NCBI RefSeq assembly: GCF_000337695.1 | Contig: NZ_AOIA01000031.1 | Span: 1-64,000, forward strand | DNA length: 64,000 nucleotides | From: Natronococcus jeotgali DSM 18795 | GTDB taxonomy: Archaea > Halobacteriota > Halobacteria > Halobacteriales > Natrialbaceae | Direction: 5' to 3' | Part shown: piece by piece, positions 35,360 through 43,467 of the stretch | How the letters are laid out: every line of letters begins with the position of its first letter | How positions within the stretch are numbered: the stretch's first letter is position 1 | Translations under genes and position numbers: made by a program | The notes under the pieces: generated by a model | Told to the model about the DNA's origin: nothing | The model's input: only the letters and a program-made list of their open reading frames with translations | The model's database searches: none

Positions 35360-35518
35360 GTGGTGCTAAGTAACGAGCAGCGGGCACTCTCGAGCGAGTC
35401 AGCGAAAGAAATCGGCGTGTGGGCCGACGAATCGATCGAAGACGATACGCGAGTGGACGGGTGGGTGGCCGAGCGGGCCGGGCTGACCCCCGTGGGTCGG
35501 GCCTTCCCGCTCGAGTAG
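35360..35518 (+). CDS. Possible small acidic protein
   Basis: A 52-codon frame with a GTG start, directly after an in-frame TAA, reads MVLSNEQRALSSESAK... and ends VAERAGLTPVGRAFPLE. The acidic middle (WADESIEDDTRVDG) looks haloarchaeal and fills an otherwise empty gap between a divergent and a convergent gene. No homolog or domain is recognised and the GTG start is weak, so this is a tentative call. Confidence 0.3.
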   Translation: MVLSNEQRALSSESAKEIGVWADESIEDDTRVDGWVAERAGLTPVGRAFPLE

Positions 35519-35519
35519 T

Positions 35520-35538
35520 CGAGGTTCTTCGAACCTCG
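35520..35538 (-). terminator. Hairpin immediately after the thermosome gene
   Basis: CGAGGTTC-TTC-GAACCTCG is a perfect 8-bp stem with a 3-base loop, 2 bases beyond the thermosome stop codon. It lacks a T-run, so it may stabilise the mRNA end instead of terminating transcription by itself. Confidence 0.45.
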
Positions 35539-35539
35539 C

Positions 35540-37219
35540 TTACATCATGCCGCCCATACCGCCACCCATGCCGCCCATGCCGCCCATACCGCCGCCCATG
35601 CCGCCGCCTGGCGGCATCTCCTCGTCGTCCTCGTCGTCGGCGACCGCGAGGTCGCCAGCGGCGATGACGTCGTCGATGCGCAGCAGCATGACCGCGGCCT
35701 CGGTGGCGGACTCGATCGCCTGGGTCTTCACGCGAAGCGGCTCGTAGACGCCCTCCTCGCCCATGTCGATCGTGTCGCCCGTGAACGCGTCCAGTCCGGA
35801 GGCCTCGTTACCGCCGTCGTGGGCGGCGCGAAGCTCGACCAGCGAGTCGATGGGGTCGAGTCCGGCGTTCTCGGCCAGGGTGCGCGGGATGACCTCGAGC
35901 GCGTCGGCGAAGGCCTCGACGGCGAGCTGTTCGCGCCCGCCGACGGAGTCGGCGTAGTCCCGCAGGGCCAGCGAGAGCTCGATCTCGGGGGCGCCGCCGC
36001 CGGCGACGACCTTGCCGTCCTCGAGGGTCGTGCGGACGACGCCCAGCGAGTCCTCGATCGCCCGGTCGACCTCGTCGATGACGTGCTCGGTGCCGCCGCG
36101 CAGGATCAGCGTGACGGCCTTGGCGTCGTCGACGTCCTCGACGAAGATGCGCTGGTCGCCCGCGATCTCCTTCTGGGCGACGCTACCGGCGAAGCCCAGA
36201 TCGTCCTCGGTCAGGTCGTCGACGCTCGAGACCGGCGTCGCGCCGGTCGCACGGGCCAGCTGGCTCTGGTCGCTGGACTTGACGCGGCGGACGGCGATGA
36301 TGCCTTCCTGGGCCAGGTAGTGCTGGGCCATGTCGTCGATACCGCCGTCGACGAAGACGACGTCGGCGCCGGCGTCGGCGACCTTCTGGGCCATCTCCTG
36401 GAGCTGGGCCTCCTCCTGCTCGAGGAACTGCTCGAGCTGGTCGGGGTCGGTGACGTTGACCTCGGCGTCGATCTCGGTCTCCTGAATCTCGAGGTCGCCG
36501 TCGACGATCGCGACGGAGGCGTCCTCGGCGAAGTACGGCATGTTCTCGGAGACCCGTTCCTTGTCGACGATGACGCCCTCGACGAGCTCGGAGTTCTCGA
36601 TCGAGCCGCCGACGACCTTCTCGACTTTGATGTTGTCCGTATCGACCTCGTCGTCGTCGGCGACCGACTGGACGGCGCTGACGACGAGCTCGGCGAGCAG
36701 GTCGCGGGCGCTCTCGGCGCCCTTGCCCGTCATCGCCGTGGCGGCGATCTGGTGGAGGATCTCCTCGTCGTCCTCGTCGACGTCGATGGCGACGTCCTCG
36801 AGGGCTTCCGTGGCCTCCTCGGCGGCCTGGCGGTACCCCTGGGCGAGGGTGGTGGCGTGGATGTCCTGGTCGAGGAGGTCCTCGGCCTGGCTGAGCAACT
36901 CGCCGGCGACGACGACGGCGCTCGTGGTGCCGTCGCCGACCTCGTCCTCCTGTGTCTCGGCGACTTCGACGATCATGTCCGCCGCGGGGTGGTCGATCTC
37001 CATCTCCGAGAGCAGCGTTACGCCGTCGTTAGTGACGATAACGTTGCCCGAGGAGTCGACGAGCATCTTGTCCATCCCCTTCGGACCGAGCGTAGTCCGT
37101 ACCGACTCGGCGACGGCCTTGCCGGCCTGGACGTTCATCGACTGCGCGTCCTTACCGGACGTTCGCTGGCTGTCCTCCGAGAGAACGATAAGCGGCTGGT
37201 TGCCCATCTGTTGTGCCAT
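35540..37219 (-). CDS. Thermosome (group II chaperonin) subunit
   Basis: ATP-driven protein-folding subunit of the double-ring archaeal chaperonin. The 559 residues contain [14 protein letters not shown], the nucleotide-binding [15 protein letters not shown] (about residue 97), [13 protein letters not shown] and a Gly-Gly-Met-rich tail typical of haloarchaeal Cct proteins. Haloarchaea carry two or three paralogs, so I do not assign cct1, 2 or 3. The promoter lies at 37244-37262 and a strong stem-loop follows the stop. Heat induction is known for such genes in Haloferax and is likely here. Confidence 0.96.
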   Translation of the reverse strand: MAQQMGNQPLIVLSEDSQRTSGKDAQSMNVQAGKAVAESVRTTLGPKGMDKMLVDSSGNVIVTNDGVTLLSEMEIDHPAADMIVEVAETQEDEVGDGTTSAVVVAGELLSQAEDLLDQDIHATTLAQGYRQAAEEATEALEDVAIDVDEDDEEILHQIAATAMTGKGAESARDLLAELVVSAVQSVADDDEVDTDNIKVEKVVGGSIENSELVEGVIVDKERVSENMPYFAEDASVAIVDGDLEIQETEIDAEVNVTDPDQLEQFLEQEEAQLQEMAQKVADAGADVVFVDGGIDDMAQHYLAQEGIIAVRRVKSSDQSQLARATGATPVSSVDDLTEDDLGFAGSVAQKEIAGDQRIFVEDVDDAKAVTLILRGGTEHVIDEVDRAIEDSLGVVRTTLEDGKVVAGGGAPEIELSLALRDYADSVGGREQLAVEAFADALEVIPRTLAENAGLDPIDSLVELRAAHDGGNEASGLDAFTGDTIDMGEEGVYEPLRVKTQAIESATEAAVMLLRIDDVIAAGDLAVADDEDDEEMPPGGGMGGGMGGMGGMGGGMGGMM

Positions 37220-37243
37220 AGTCAGCCGAAGGATTGATTGCTA

Positions 37244-37262
37244 TTCTATATAACTCTTTTGG
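37244..37262 (-). promoter_or_regulatory. Thermosome promoter
   Basis: On the minus strand ACCAAAAGAGTTATATAGAA combines an A-rich BRE-like element with a TATA box, about 28 bases upstream of ATG 37219. This is the expected arrangement for a strong, near-leaderless haloarchaeal promoter. Confidence 0.6.
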
Positions 37263-37412
37263 TGTCCAGCGCTCGCGATCGCCGGACTCGAGCGGGGCGA
37301 CGTGACGCAGAATCGAAGAACGCGGTCGAAAGGTGACCGCTCCGGGACGAGAGACGGCGCCGTTACCGAGAGCGAAACCGGGTGGATAGCCGCCGGGACT
37401 GCATCGAACGCC

Positions 37413-37432
37413 TTCGAACGGAACCGTTCGAA
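37413..37432. repeat. 20-bp inverted repeat in the KH-thermosome gap
   Basis: TTCGAACGG-AA-CCGTTCGAA has perfect 9-bp arms around a 2-base centre. The gap 37263-37542 (280 bases) is otherwise without a recognisable gene. It lies about 110 bases after the KH gene stop and 150 bases upstream of the thermosome promoter. An operator for a dimeric regulator or a transcript hairpin are both possible. Confidence 0.5.
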
Positions 37433-37542
37433 AGCGAGCGAGCGCTCGAGTCGCGACGCGGCATCGCTATCGAGCCCGGGAGAAAAACAGGTGCGATCCC
37501 GGCGAGACGGGCAGGATCGCCCGTGCCAACGCTCGGGTGCGA

Positions 37543-38100
37543 TCAGGACTCGCCGCCCGGGTAGCGGTGGTACTGCATCCCCTGGTGTTTCATCTCGTTG
37601 TGGCGCTCCTCGAGGAACGAGTAAACCGATCCGTGGGGCGCGCCCTCGAGTAGCATCTCCGCGGCGGTACGAACGGCGTCGACCTGCTGGGGCGTGCCGA
37701 TCGCGCCGAGGGTCGAGCCGTAGATGACGACGTCGGCGCCCGAGAGCTCCTCCATGAGTTCGCGGGTGCGGCCGTCCTCGCCGATGAGCCGACCCTTCTT
37801 GCGTTTCATGTCGTTTTTGTTGCGCGCGGCGGCGTCGATGTCGACGACGTCGAACTGCATCATGTCGTCCTCGAGCAGCTGCAGCGCCTCCTCGGGCGGG
37901 AAGCCGCGGCCGATCGCGCGGACGATCTCGGGACCCTTGAGGCCGCGAACGGGATCGCCGACCGTCTCGACGGCCACGGAACCGTTCTCCGAGTCGATGT
38001 CCAGCCGGACTTCGGCTGCCGCCTCGATCTCGCGCATCGTCTCGCCGCCCTCGCCGATGAGGACGCCGATGCGGTCCTGCGGAATCTTCACGTGTTTCAT
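37543..38100 (-). CDS. KH-domain ribosomal RNA-processing protein (Pno1/Krr1-like)
   Basis: A 185-residue protein with two KH domains: IPQDRIGVLIGEGGETMREIE (GxxG loop GEGG, residues 16-19) and KKGRLIGEDGRTRELMEEL (GEDG). This is the archaeal homolog of Dim2/Pno1, which works in small-subunit rRNA maturation. In eukaryotes it cooperates with Rio kinases, and a rio1 gene lies 2.4 kb away on the same strand, though with other genes between. ATG 38098-38100 (MKHVKIPQDR) is the standard start. Confidence 0.93.
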   Translation of the reverse strand: MKHVKIPQDRIGVLIGEGGETMREIEAAAEVRLDIDSENGSVAVETVGDPVRGLKGPEIVRAIGRGFPPEEALQLLEDDMMQFDVVDIDAAARNKNDMKRKKGRLIGEDGRTRELMEELSGADVVIYGSTLGAIGTPQQVDAVRTAAEMLLEGAPHGSVYSFLEERHNEMKHQGMQYHRYPGGES

Positions 38101-38188
38101 GCTCTCCGGTACTCGCTCGGCGAGTTTAAGCGCTTGGTCCGCTATCGACGGTGGAACCACTATATCCCATTTCGACGTACCCCGTCGT

Positions 38189-38944
38189 ATGGCGAGCGAC
38201 CCACGGTACGAGATCGTCGTTTCGGACGACCGCGAGCTCGAGGGCCCCCTCCTCGTCGGCCTCTCGAACTTCGGGCTGGCGGGGCTGACCGCCGTCGACC
38301 ACCTGATCACCCAGCTCGAGTTCGAGCAGGTCGGCCACGTTCGCATCCGGAACGCTCCGAGCGTCGCGCCGTTCGAGGACGGAACCCCCAGACACCCGAT
38401 GCGGCTCTACGCGGCGCCGGACCGCGAGCTCTGCGTTCTCCTCGGCGAGATCGTGGTTCCGGTGTGGGCCGGGCCGGCGCTGGCCGACGCGGTCGAGAAC
38501 CTCGCCGCCTCGAGCGAACTCGAGGAGGTCACGCTGCTCCACGGCGTTCCGTTCCCGCACGGTCCCGACGAGCACGCGCTCTTTTTCGTCGCGACCCCCG
38601 AGTACCGCGATCGACGGCTCGAGGGGACCGACCTCGGCCCGCTCCGGGGCGGTGTCCTCGACGGCGTTCCCGGCGAGTTCACGAGCCGAAGCCTCGCCGG
38701 CGAACTCCCGCCGACGGGGACCGTCGTGACGCCGATCCATCCCCCGGGCCCCGACTTCGAGGCGGCCATCCGGTACCTGGCCTTTCTCCGGGAGGAGTAC
38801 GGCCTCGAGGTCGAGGACGAACGACTCCGGGAGCGCTCGGAGTCGATGAACCGGTACTACGGCGAACTGGCCGATCGCATGGAAGCGATCGAGGCCGGCG
38901 GCGCGGACGAGCGCCACCTTCCGATCGATCGAATGTTCATGTGA
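38189..38944 (+). CDS. PAC2 family (proteasome-assembly-chaperone-like) protein
   Basis: A 251-residue protein of the PAC2/DUF75 family. Typical landmarks are the N-terminal EGPLLVGLSNFGLAGLTAVDHLI, VTLLHGVPFPHGPDEHALFFV and the C-terminal FEAAIRYLAFLREEYGLEVE followed by a coiled helix. Eukaryotic relatives assist 20S proteasome assembly. The archaeal role is unproven. ATG 38189 (MASDPRYEIV) is preceded by a TATA-like CACTATATCCC at 38158-38168. It is divergent from the KH gene. Confidence 0.9.
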   Translation: MASDPRYEIVVSDDRELEGPLLVGLSNFGLAGLTAVDHLITQLEFEQVGHVRIRNAPSVAPFEDGTPRHPMRLYAAPDRELCVLLGEIVVPVWAGPALADAVENLAASSELEEVTLLHGVPFPHGPDEHALFFVATPEYRDRRLEGTDLGPLRGGVLDGVPGEFTSRSLAGELPPTGTVVTPIHPPGPDFEAAIRYLAFLREEYGLEVEDERLRERSESMNRYYGELADRMEAIEAGGADERHLPIDRMFM

Positions 38945-38953
38945 GTCGCGGTA

Positions 38954-39481
38954 TCACGCGCGTCGGGAACGGGCGACCGCCCCGCCGAGCGCCGGAAAGG
39001 CGAGCATCGATCCCGCCGCGATCCCGACGGCCGCGACGAGGGCGAACCACGGCACCCCGAGGACGGTCCCGACCAGTGCGCCGCCGTAGCCCGCCAACAG
39101 GAGAACGGCGTTGTAGTAGCCCAGACGGAGCGCAACCAGCGCGGCCGAGAAGGTCACCCAGCCGAGCGTCTCCGTCCCGGGCGGACGGACCCAGCCGCCC
39201 CGAACCAACGCCCCGACGAGCACCATCGTCAGCCACGCGCCGAACGCGGCGCCCGTGACGTCGGCGCCGCCGGCGGAGTCCGTCGCCGCGACGAGCAACA
39301 GCGCCGGCAGCCCGAGGATCGATACCTCGCCGAAGACGGAGGTGACGTCGTGAAGAAAGCAGCCGACGCCGCTCTTCTCGACGGTCGCCAGCTTCCCGTA
39401 CCCGTACCAGGAGCGTCGCGTCCGGGTTTCGGCGGGGCGGGTCAGTCGGCCCGGCGGACGATCGCGACGATCTCGACCCAT
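38954..39481 (-). CDS. Haloarchaeal membrane protein of unknown function
   Basis: About 175 residues. An Arg-rich cytosolic N-terminus is followed by a conserved-looking YGKLATVEKSGVGCFLHDV patch and four to five hydrophobic helices (SILGLPALLLVAATDS, AAFGAWLTMVLVGALV, AALVALRLGYYNAVLLLAGYG, WFALVAAVGIAAGSMLAF). I recognise no named family. The start at 39479-39481 (MGRDRRDR) is uncertain; the real N-terminus may be further in. The stop lies 9 bases from the convergent PAC2 gene stop. Confidence 0.65.
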   Translation of the reverse strand: MGRDRRDRPPGRLTRPAETRTRRSWYGYGKLATVEKSGVGCFLHDVTSVFGEVSILGLPALLLVAATDSAGGADVTGAAFGAWLTMVLVGALVRGGWVRPPGTETLGWVTFSAALVALRLGYYNAVLLLAGYGGALVGTVLGVPWFALVAAVGIAAGSMLAFPALGGAVARSRRA

Positions 39482-39539
39482 ACTCGTCGCAACGGCGGGT
39501 CTCGACAAATACCCCGGTGACTCGTCGTCGCGAGCGCGG

Positions 39540-40043
39540 CTACTCGAGGACCGAGCGGAACCGAACCGTCTCCGAGAGCGTATCGAGGATCGCGACCGTG
39601 CGGTGGTCGTCCGCGACGGCGGGAAAGTGCGCGCCCGGGTTGAGCAGCGTCGTCCGCCCCTCCTCGCGGTGCTCGCGGCGGTGGTGGTGGCCGTAGCAGA
39701 CGTAGTCGTAGGTCTCGGCCGCGGCCAGGGTCTCGACCTCGGCCATCGACTCCCCGTGCAACACTGCGAAGGAGAGCCCGTCGAACTCGAGGTCGGCGAA
39801 CCGGCCGTGGAGCGCGCTCCCTTCGCCGAGGGAGTCGAACGCCGCCTCGAGGCCGGATACTTCGCCGTCGTTGTTCCCGAGGACGCCGTGGAGTTCGAGC
39901 CCCTCGAAGGCCGCCAGCAGGGGCGGCGCGACGAAGTCGCCGCAGTGGAGGACGACCTCGACGCCCTCGGACTGGAAGATCTCGGCCGCGCGCTCGGCCG
40001 CCTCGAGGTTGTCGTGGGTGTCCGAGACGATCCCGATGTTCAT
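39540..40043 (-). CDS. YfcE/MJ0936-type metallophosphoesterase
   Basis: A 167-residue calcineurin-like phosphodiesterase. All metal ligands are visible: DTH (SDTHDN, residues 7-11), GDFVAPP, GNNDGE, HGES and GHHHRR. The family hydrolyses phosphodiesters such as bis-p-nitrophenyl phosphate or cAMP in vitro; the natural substrate is unknown. ATG 40041-40043 is immediately before the first strand, as usual. Same strand as the membrane protein downstream, possibly co-transcribed. Confidence 0.94.
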   Translation of the reverse strand: MNIGIVSDTHDNLEAAERAAEIFQSEGVEVVLHCGDFVAPPLLAAFEGLELHGVLGNNDGEVSGLEAAFDSLGEGSALHGRFADLEFDGLSFAVLHGESMAEVETLAAAETYDYVCYGHHHRREHREEGRTTLLNPGAHFPAVADDHRTVAILDTLSETVRFRSVLE

Positions 40044-40192
40044 ACCGAGTCGGGCGACGGCGAGTCACTAAGGCGTTCGGGCGAGTCCGTCCAGCGACGT
40101 CCCGCCGAACCGATAGAGTAACCGAACGTGGTTTCTCACAGCGAGTTTCGAACCCTATAGTGATTTATGCGTGCCCCTCGGTAGCGGGTGGC

Positions 40193-40447
40193 ATGAAAGG
40201 CATGGCTCTCGTGAGCTGGCAACCCCGCCAGGCCAGGCTACGGGCGATCGTCAAGACCGTCCTCTATCGGATCGTGATGGTGCTCGTGACGGTTGCGATC
40301 GCCCTGTTGGTCACCGGGAACGCGGGCGAGGCCCTCAGCATCGGGATCGCGACGAACGCCCTGAAAACGGGCACGTACTACGTCTACGAGCGGATCTGGG
40401 ATCGGATCGCGTGGGGGCTACCCCGTCCGGGCTCGGAGTCGCGGTGA
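40193..40447 (+). CDS. DUF2061 family small membrane protein
   Basis: An 84-residue protein with two hydrophobic helices. The pattern RAIVKTVLYRIVMVLVTVAIALLVTG...IATNALKTGTYYVYERIWDRIAWG is characteristic of DUF2061 (K-x3-YR and T-x-YY-x-ER-x-W). The family role is unknown; some relatives are fused to sulfur-assimilation proteins. ATG 40193 (MKGMALVSW) is the best start; a TATA-like TGATTTATGC lies about 30 bases upstream. It converges on rio1. Confidence 0.88.
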   Translation: MKGMALVSWQPRQARLRAIVKTVLYRIVMVLVTVAIALLVTGNAGEALSIGIATNALKTGTYYVYERIWDRIAWGLPRPGSESR

Positions 40448-40452
40448 TCGAC

Positions 40453-41328
40453 CTACCCGCGGGACGGGTCCGGTTCCGGACTCGTGACGAACTCCAGTAA
40501 CTCGTCGGGATCGGTCTCGAGGCCCTGCCGGGAGAAGAAGCTCGCGACGTTCTCGCAGTCTCGTTCCAGAAAGTCGCGGCTGTTGGGGTGGTGAACGGTG
40601 ACGGCCTGCCCGAGGTCGATGACGACGAGCTGGCCCTCGTGGAAGACGACGTTGTACTCGCTCAGATCGCCGTGGACGATCCCCGCCGCATAGAGCCGGC
40701 GCATGTACTCGCGCATGACCTCGTAGGCCGTCTGCGGGTTCTCGATGTGGACCTCGCCCAGCCGCTTGGCGCGGCCGTCCTCGCCGCCGATGTACTCCAT
40801 CACGAGGACGTTGCGCTCGGTCGCGATCGGCTCCGGGACGCGAACGCCGGCCTTTTTCGCCCGCCGGAGGTTCGCCAGCTCCTTTTTCGTCCAGGCGAGG
40901 ACGACGTCCTTTTTCTTTCCGCCGAGGCCCTCGAAGCGCGGGTCCCCCTCGAGGTAGTCGCGCATCTGACGGAAGTTCGAGGAGTTGATCCGGTAGATCT
41001 TCACCGCGACCTCGCGGTCGTCGCCCAGCGCGTGGTAGACGTTGGCCTCCTTGCCCGTCGAGAGCGGTCCCCCGAACGCCTCGACGTAGCCGTCCTGGAC
41101 CAGTTTGTACAGCGCGGCGAAGGTCGCGTCGTCGAACACCGACTGTTCGACCTTGAACTGGTCGGCGTCCTTGATCCGCTCCTCGAACTGCTCGAACTCC
41201 CGATCCCGCTCGCGGGCGATCCGGTCGGCCTCGGTGTCGGCGACGTCGATCTCCTCCCACTCGTCGCCCGGCGTGTCGGCCTCCTCGAGGTCGACCAGTC
41301 CGAACTCCCCGTCCGTTCCCTGTCCCAT
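40453..41328 (-). CDS. rio1: Serine/threonine protein kinase Rio1
   Basis: Atypical kinase/ATPase required for late maturation of the small ribosomal subunit. The 291 residues include an acidic N-terminus, the Rio P-loop LSTGKEANVYHA (about residue 88), the catalytic loop GIVHGDLSEYNVVF (Asp about 219) and the metal-binding DLGQAV that replaces DFG. The hinge MEYIGGEDGRA is also typical. ATG 41326-41328 (MGQGTDGEFG) fits haloarchaeal homologs. The usual neighbour eIF1A is not present upstream. It is divergent from nhaC. Confidence 0.95.
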   Translation of the reverse strand: MGQGTDGEFGLVDLEEADTPGDEWEEIDVADTEADRIARERDREFEQFEERIKDADQFKVEQSVFDDATFAALYKLVQDGYVEAFGGPLSTGKEANVYHALGDDREVAVKIYRINSSNFRQMRDYLEGDPRFEGLGGKKKDVVLAWTKKELANLRRAKKAGVRVPEPIATERNVLVMEYIGGEDGRAKRLGEVHIENPQTAYEVMREYMRRLYAAGIVHGDLSEYNVVFHEGQLVVIDLGQAVTVHHPNSRDFLERDCENVASFFSRQGLETDPDELLEFVTSPEPDPSRG

Positions 41329-41447
41329 CTACACGCTCGTAGCGGGTGCAGGCAGGTAAAGGATCGGGTACTGGCCGGCGCTGGCGTGCGAGCCCGAATG
41401 GTGGTGTTATTTGGGAGTACCGCCGAAACCGGGCCCCGTTCGACGAC

Positions 41448-42911
41448 ATGGCGCTGGAGTACACACCGCGAACGTACGACGAAATACCCGAGGAGAAGCG
41501 ACCCTCCACGGCGGAGGCGCTCGTCCCGATCGCGGGGATGATCCTGTTCCTCTCGGTCGGAATGATCTGGCTAGGCATGGACCCGCAGATGCCGCTGTTG
41601 TGGGGGATCGCCTTCGCCGGGCTGCTCGGTCGCTACTACTTCGGGTACACCTGGGCAGAGCTCTACGACGGGATCGGGCGCAGCATCCTGACGGGACTGC
41701 AGGCCATCCTGATCCTGTTCGTGATCTACATGCTCATCGCCGCCTGGATCGACTCCGGGACGATTCCCACGCTGATGTACTACGGACTCGAGTTCCTCTC
41801 GCCGGGGATCTTCCTCCCGTTCACCGTCGCCCTCTCGGCGATCGTCGCCTTCGCGATCGGCTCGTCCTGGACGACCGCGGGAACCCTCGGCGTGGCGATG
41901 ATCGGGATCGGCTCCGGTCTCGGGATTCCGGAGCCGATGACCGCCGGTGCCGTCCTGTCGGGCGCCTACACCGGGGACAAGAACTCGCCGCTGTCCGATA
42001 CCACGAACCTCGCCGCCGCGGTGACGAACACGGAACTGATGGACCACATCCGCGCGATGCGCCCCGGGACGTTGATCGCGTTTACCGTCTCGCTGCTGCT
42101 GTTCGTCGTGCTGGGACTGAACGCGAGCGGGTCGATCCCCGCCGGTCGGATCGCCGAGATCCAGGGCGGACTCGAGGGGAGCTACGTCATCTCGCCGCTT
42201 ACCTTCGTGCCGCTCCTCGTCACGTTCGCGCTCGCGTTCTACGGGTTCCCGGCGCTGCCGTCGCTGGGGGCCGGGATCTTCGTCGGCGTCGGCATCACCA
42301 TGACGGTCCAGGGTGCGGGCTTCGCCGCCGCCTGGGACGTCGTCCACAACGGAACGAGCCCCGAGACGGGCGTCGAACTCACGAACGAACTGCTCGCGGT
42401 CGACGGGCTCACGGGTTCGGTGTGGGTCGTGACGATCGTCGTCGCAGCGCTCGCGCTGGGCGGGATCCTCCAGGAAACCGGCGTGCTGGCGACGATCGCG
42501 TACGCCATCGGACGGGCAGTCGGCAGCGTCGCCGGACTCACCGCCGGCACGGCCGCGGGAACCGTCGCGATGAACTTCCTCGCCGCGGAACAGTACATGG
42601 CGATCGTCGTCCCCGGAATGACGCTCCAGAACCTCTACGACGAGTACGGCCTCGAGAGCCGGAACCTCTCGCGGGCGGTCGAGGCCTCCGGGACGACGAC
42701 CTCGGCGTTCGTCCCCTGGGGCTCGGGCGGGGTCTTCATGGCCTCGGCGCTCGGCGTCTCGGTGATCGAGTACGCCCCGTACTACTTCTTCGGGATCCTC
42801 TCGCCGCTCGTGTTGCTCCTGATGGGCGCGACGGGCTGGGGGATCTTCTACAAGGACGACGCCGACCGGGAGTCGACGCCGGAAGGAACCGCGCCATCGA
42901 CCGTCGACTGA
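41448..42911 (+). CDS. nhaC: Na+/H+ antiporter, NhaC family
   Basis: A 487-residue, roughly 12-helix sodium/proton antiporter. Features include the conserved IGSSWTTAGTLGVAMIGIGSGLGIPEPMTAGAVLSGAYTGDKNSPLSDTTNLAA block (about residues 140-190) and a second-half counterpart GTTTSAFVPWGSGGVFM. In a salt-in haloarchaeon it expels Na+ and helps keep internal pH. MALEYTPRTYDEIPEEKRP (41448) is preferred over the long upstream frame because it begins the normal N-terminus. It is divergent from rio1. Confidence 0.95.
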   Translation: MALEYTPRTYDEIPEEKRPSTAEALVPIAGMILFLSVGMIWLGMDPQMPLLWGIAFAGLLGRYYFGYTWAELYDGIGRSILTGLQAILILFVIYMLIAAWIDSGTIPTLMYYGLEFLSPGIFLPFTVALSAIVAFAIGSSWTTAGTLGVAMIGIGSGLGIPEPMTAGAVLSGAYTGDKNSPLSDTTNLAAAVTNTELMDHIRAMRPGTLIAFTVSLLLFVVLGLNASGSIPAGRIAEIQGGLEGSYVISPLTFVPLLVTFALAFYGFPALPSLGAGIFVGVGITMTVQGAGFAAAWDVVHNGTSPETGVELTNELLAVDGLTGSVWVVTIVVAALALGGILQETGVLATIAYAIGRAVGSVAGLTAGTAAGTVAMNFLAAEQYMAIVVPGMTLQNLYDEYGLESRNLSRAVEASGTTTSAFVPWGSGGVFMASALGVSVIEYAPYYFFGILSPLVLLLMGATGWGIFYKDDADRESTPEGTAPSTVD

Positions 42912-43000
42912 GACCGCGCGTTACCTCCTCGCCGCCCGACCGCCTTTTTCGCTGTCGCGCCCGCGCGGAGCTTTTCCCGCCGGACGACGTACCGACGCGT

Positions 43001-43048
43001 ATGGCCGAACTGCGCGACCGACCGGCGGCGAGCGAGGGGCGACGATGA
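43001..43048 (+). CDS. Mini-ORF overlapping the ferredoxin start
   Basis: A 15-codon frame (MAELRDRPAASEGRR) whose TGA overlaps the ferredoxin ATG as ATGA. A TTTTCC element about 28 bases upstream would make it the leaderless first ORF of the transcript, so ribosomes would reach the ferredoxin by termination-reinitiation. It is probably regulatory and not functional as a peptide. The call is tentative. Confidence 0.35.
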   Translation: MAELRDRPAASEGRR

Positions 43049-43410
43049 CGGAAGCGGAGTACGACGTTACCCTCGAGTGGCCCGACGGCCGAACCGAGAC
43101 GGTGGCCGTCGAGCCCCGGGAAACGGTACTCGATGCGGCCCTGCGCGAGGGGATTCGCCTTCCCTCCGACTGCCGGAAGGGAACCTGCACGGCCTGCGTC
43201 GGGCGGGTGATCGCGATCGAGGACCAAGCGGGCGACGGACAGCCACACGCCGCGGACGCCGTCGACTACCGACGTGTCCCGCGGGCGCTCGAGGACTCCG
43301 ATCGAGCCGACGGCTACGCGCTGTTGTGTATCGCCCACCCCCGGGCCGACTGCCGCATCGAGGTCGGGCCGACGGTTCGCAGCGAACTGGGCGACAGTCC
43401 CTGGGGGTAG
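43045..43410 (+). CDS. 2Fe-2S ferredoxin (plant type), copy 1
   Basis: A 121-residue [2Fe-2S] electron carrier. The cluster ligands are CRKGTCTACVGR (Cx4Cx2C, about residues 49-56) and the distant Cys in YALLCIAHPRADCRIEV. The beta-grasp start YDVTLEWPDGRTETVAVEP is clear. An acidic insertion between the third and fourth Cys resembles other haloarchaeal ferredoxins. It lies 57 bases before the methanethiol-oxidase-type gene. A close paralog follows that gene, so both probably serve it or its pathway. Confidence 0.93.
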   Translation: MTEAEYDVTLEWPDGRTETVAVEPRETVLDAALREGIRLPSDCRKGTCTACVGRVIAIEDQAGDGQPHAADAVDYRRVPRALEDSDRADGYALLCIAHPRADCRIEVGPTVRSELGDSPWG

Positions 43411-43467
43411 CTCCCCCGACCGAGTCGCTGGGGCAGACTTATGCCCGTGCTCGAGGTAGCCTCTCTC

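Noticed and set aside
35521-35540. tRNA T-arm-like GGTTCTTCGAACC
   Set aside because: It is part of a symmetrical 8-bp hairpin after the thermosome gene; no acceptor, D or anticodon stems surround it.
37302-37727. Plus-strand frame over the KH-thermosome gap
   Set aside because: Its composition is Arg/Ser-rich, unlike haloarchaeal proteins, and it runs antisense into the KH gene.
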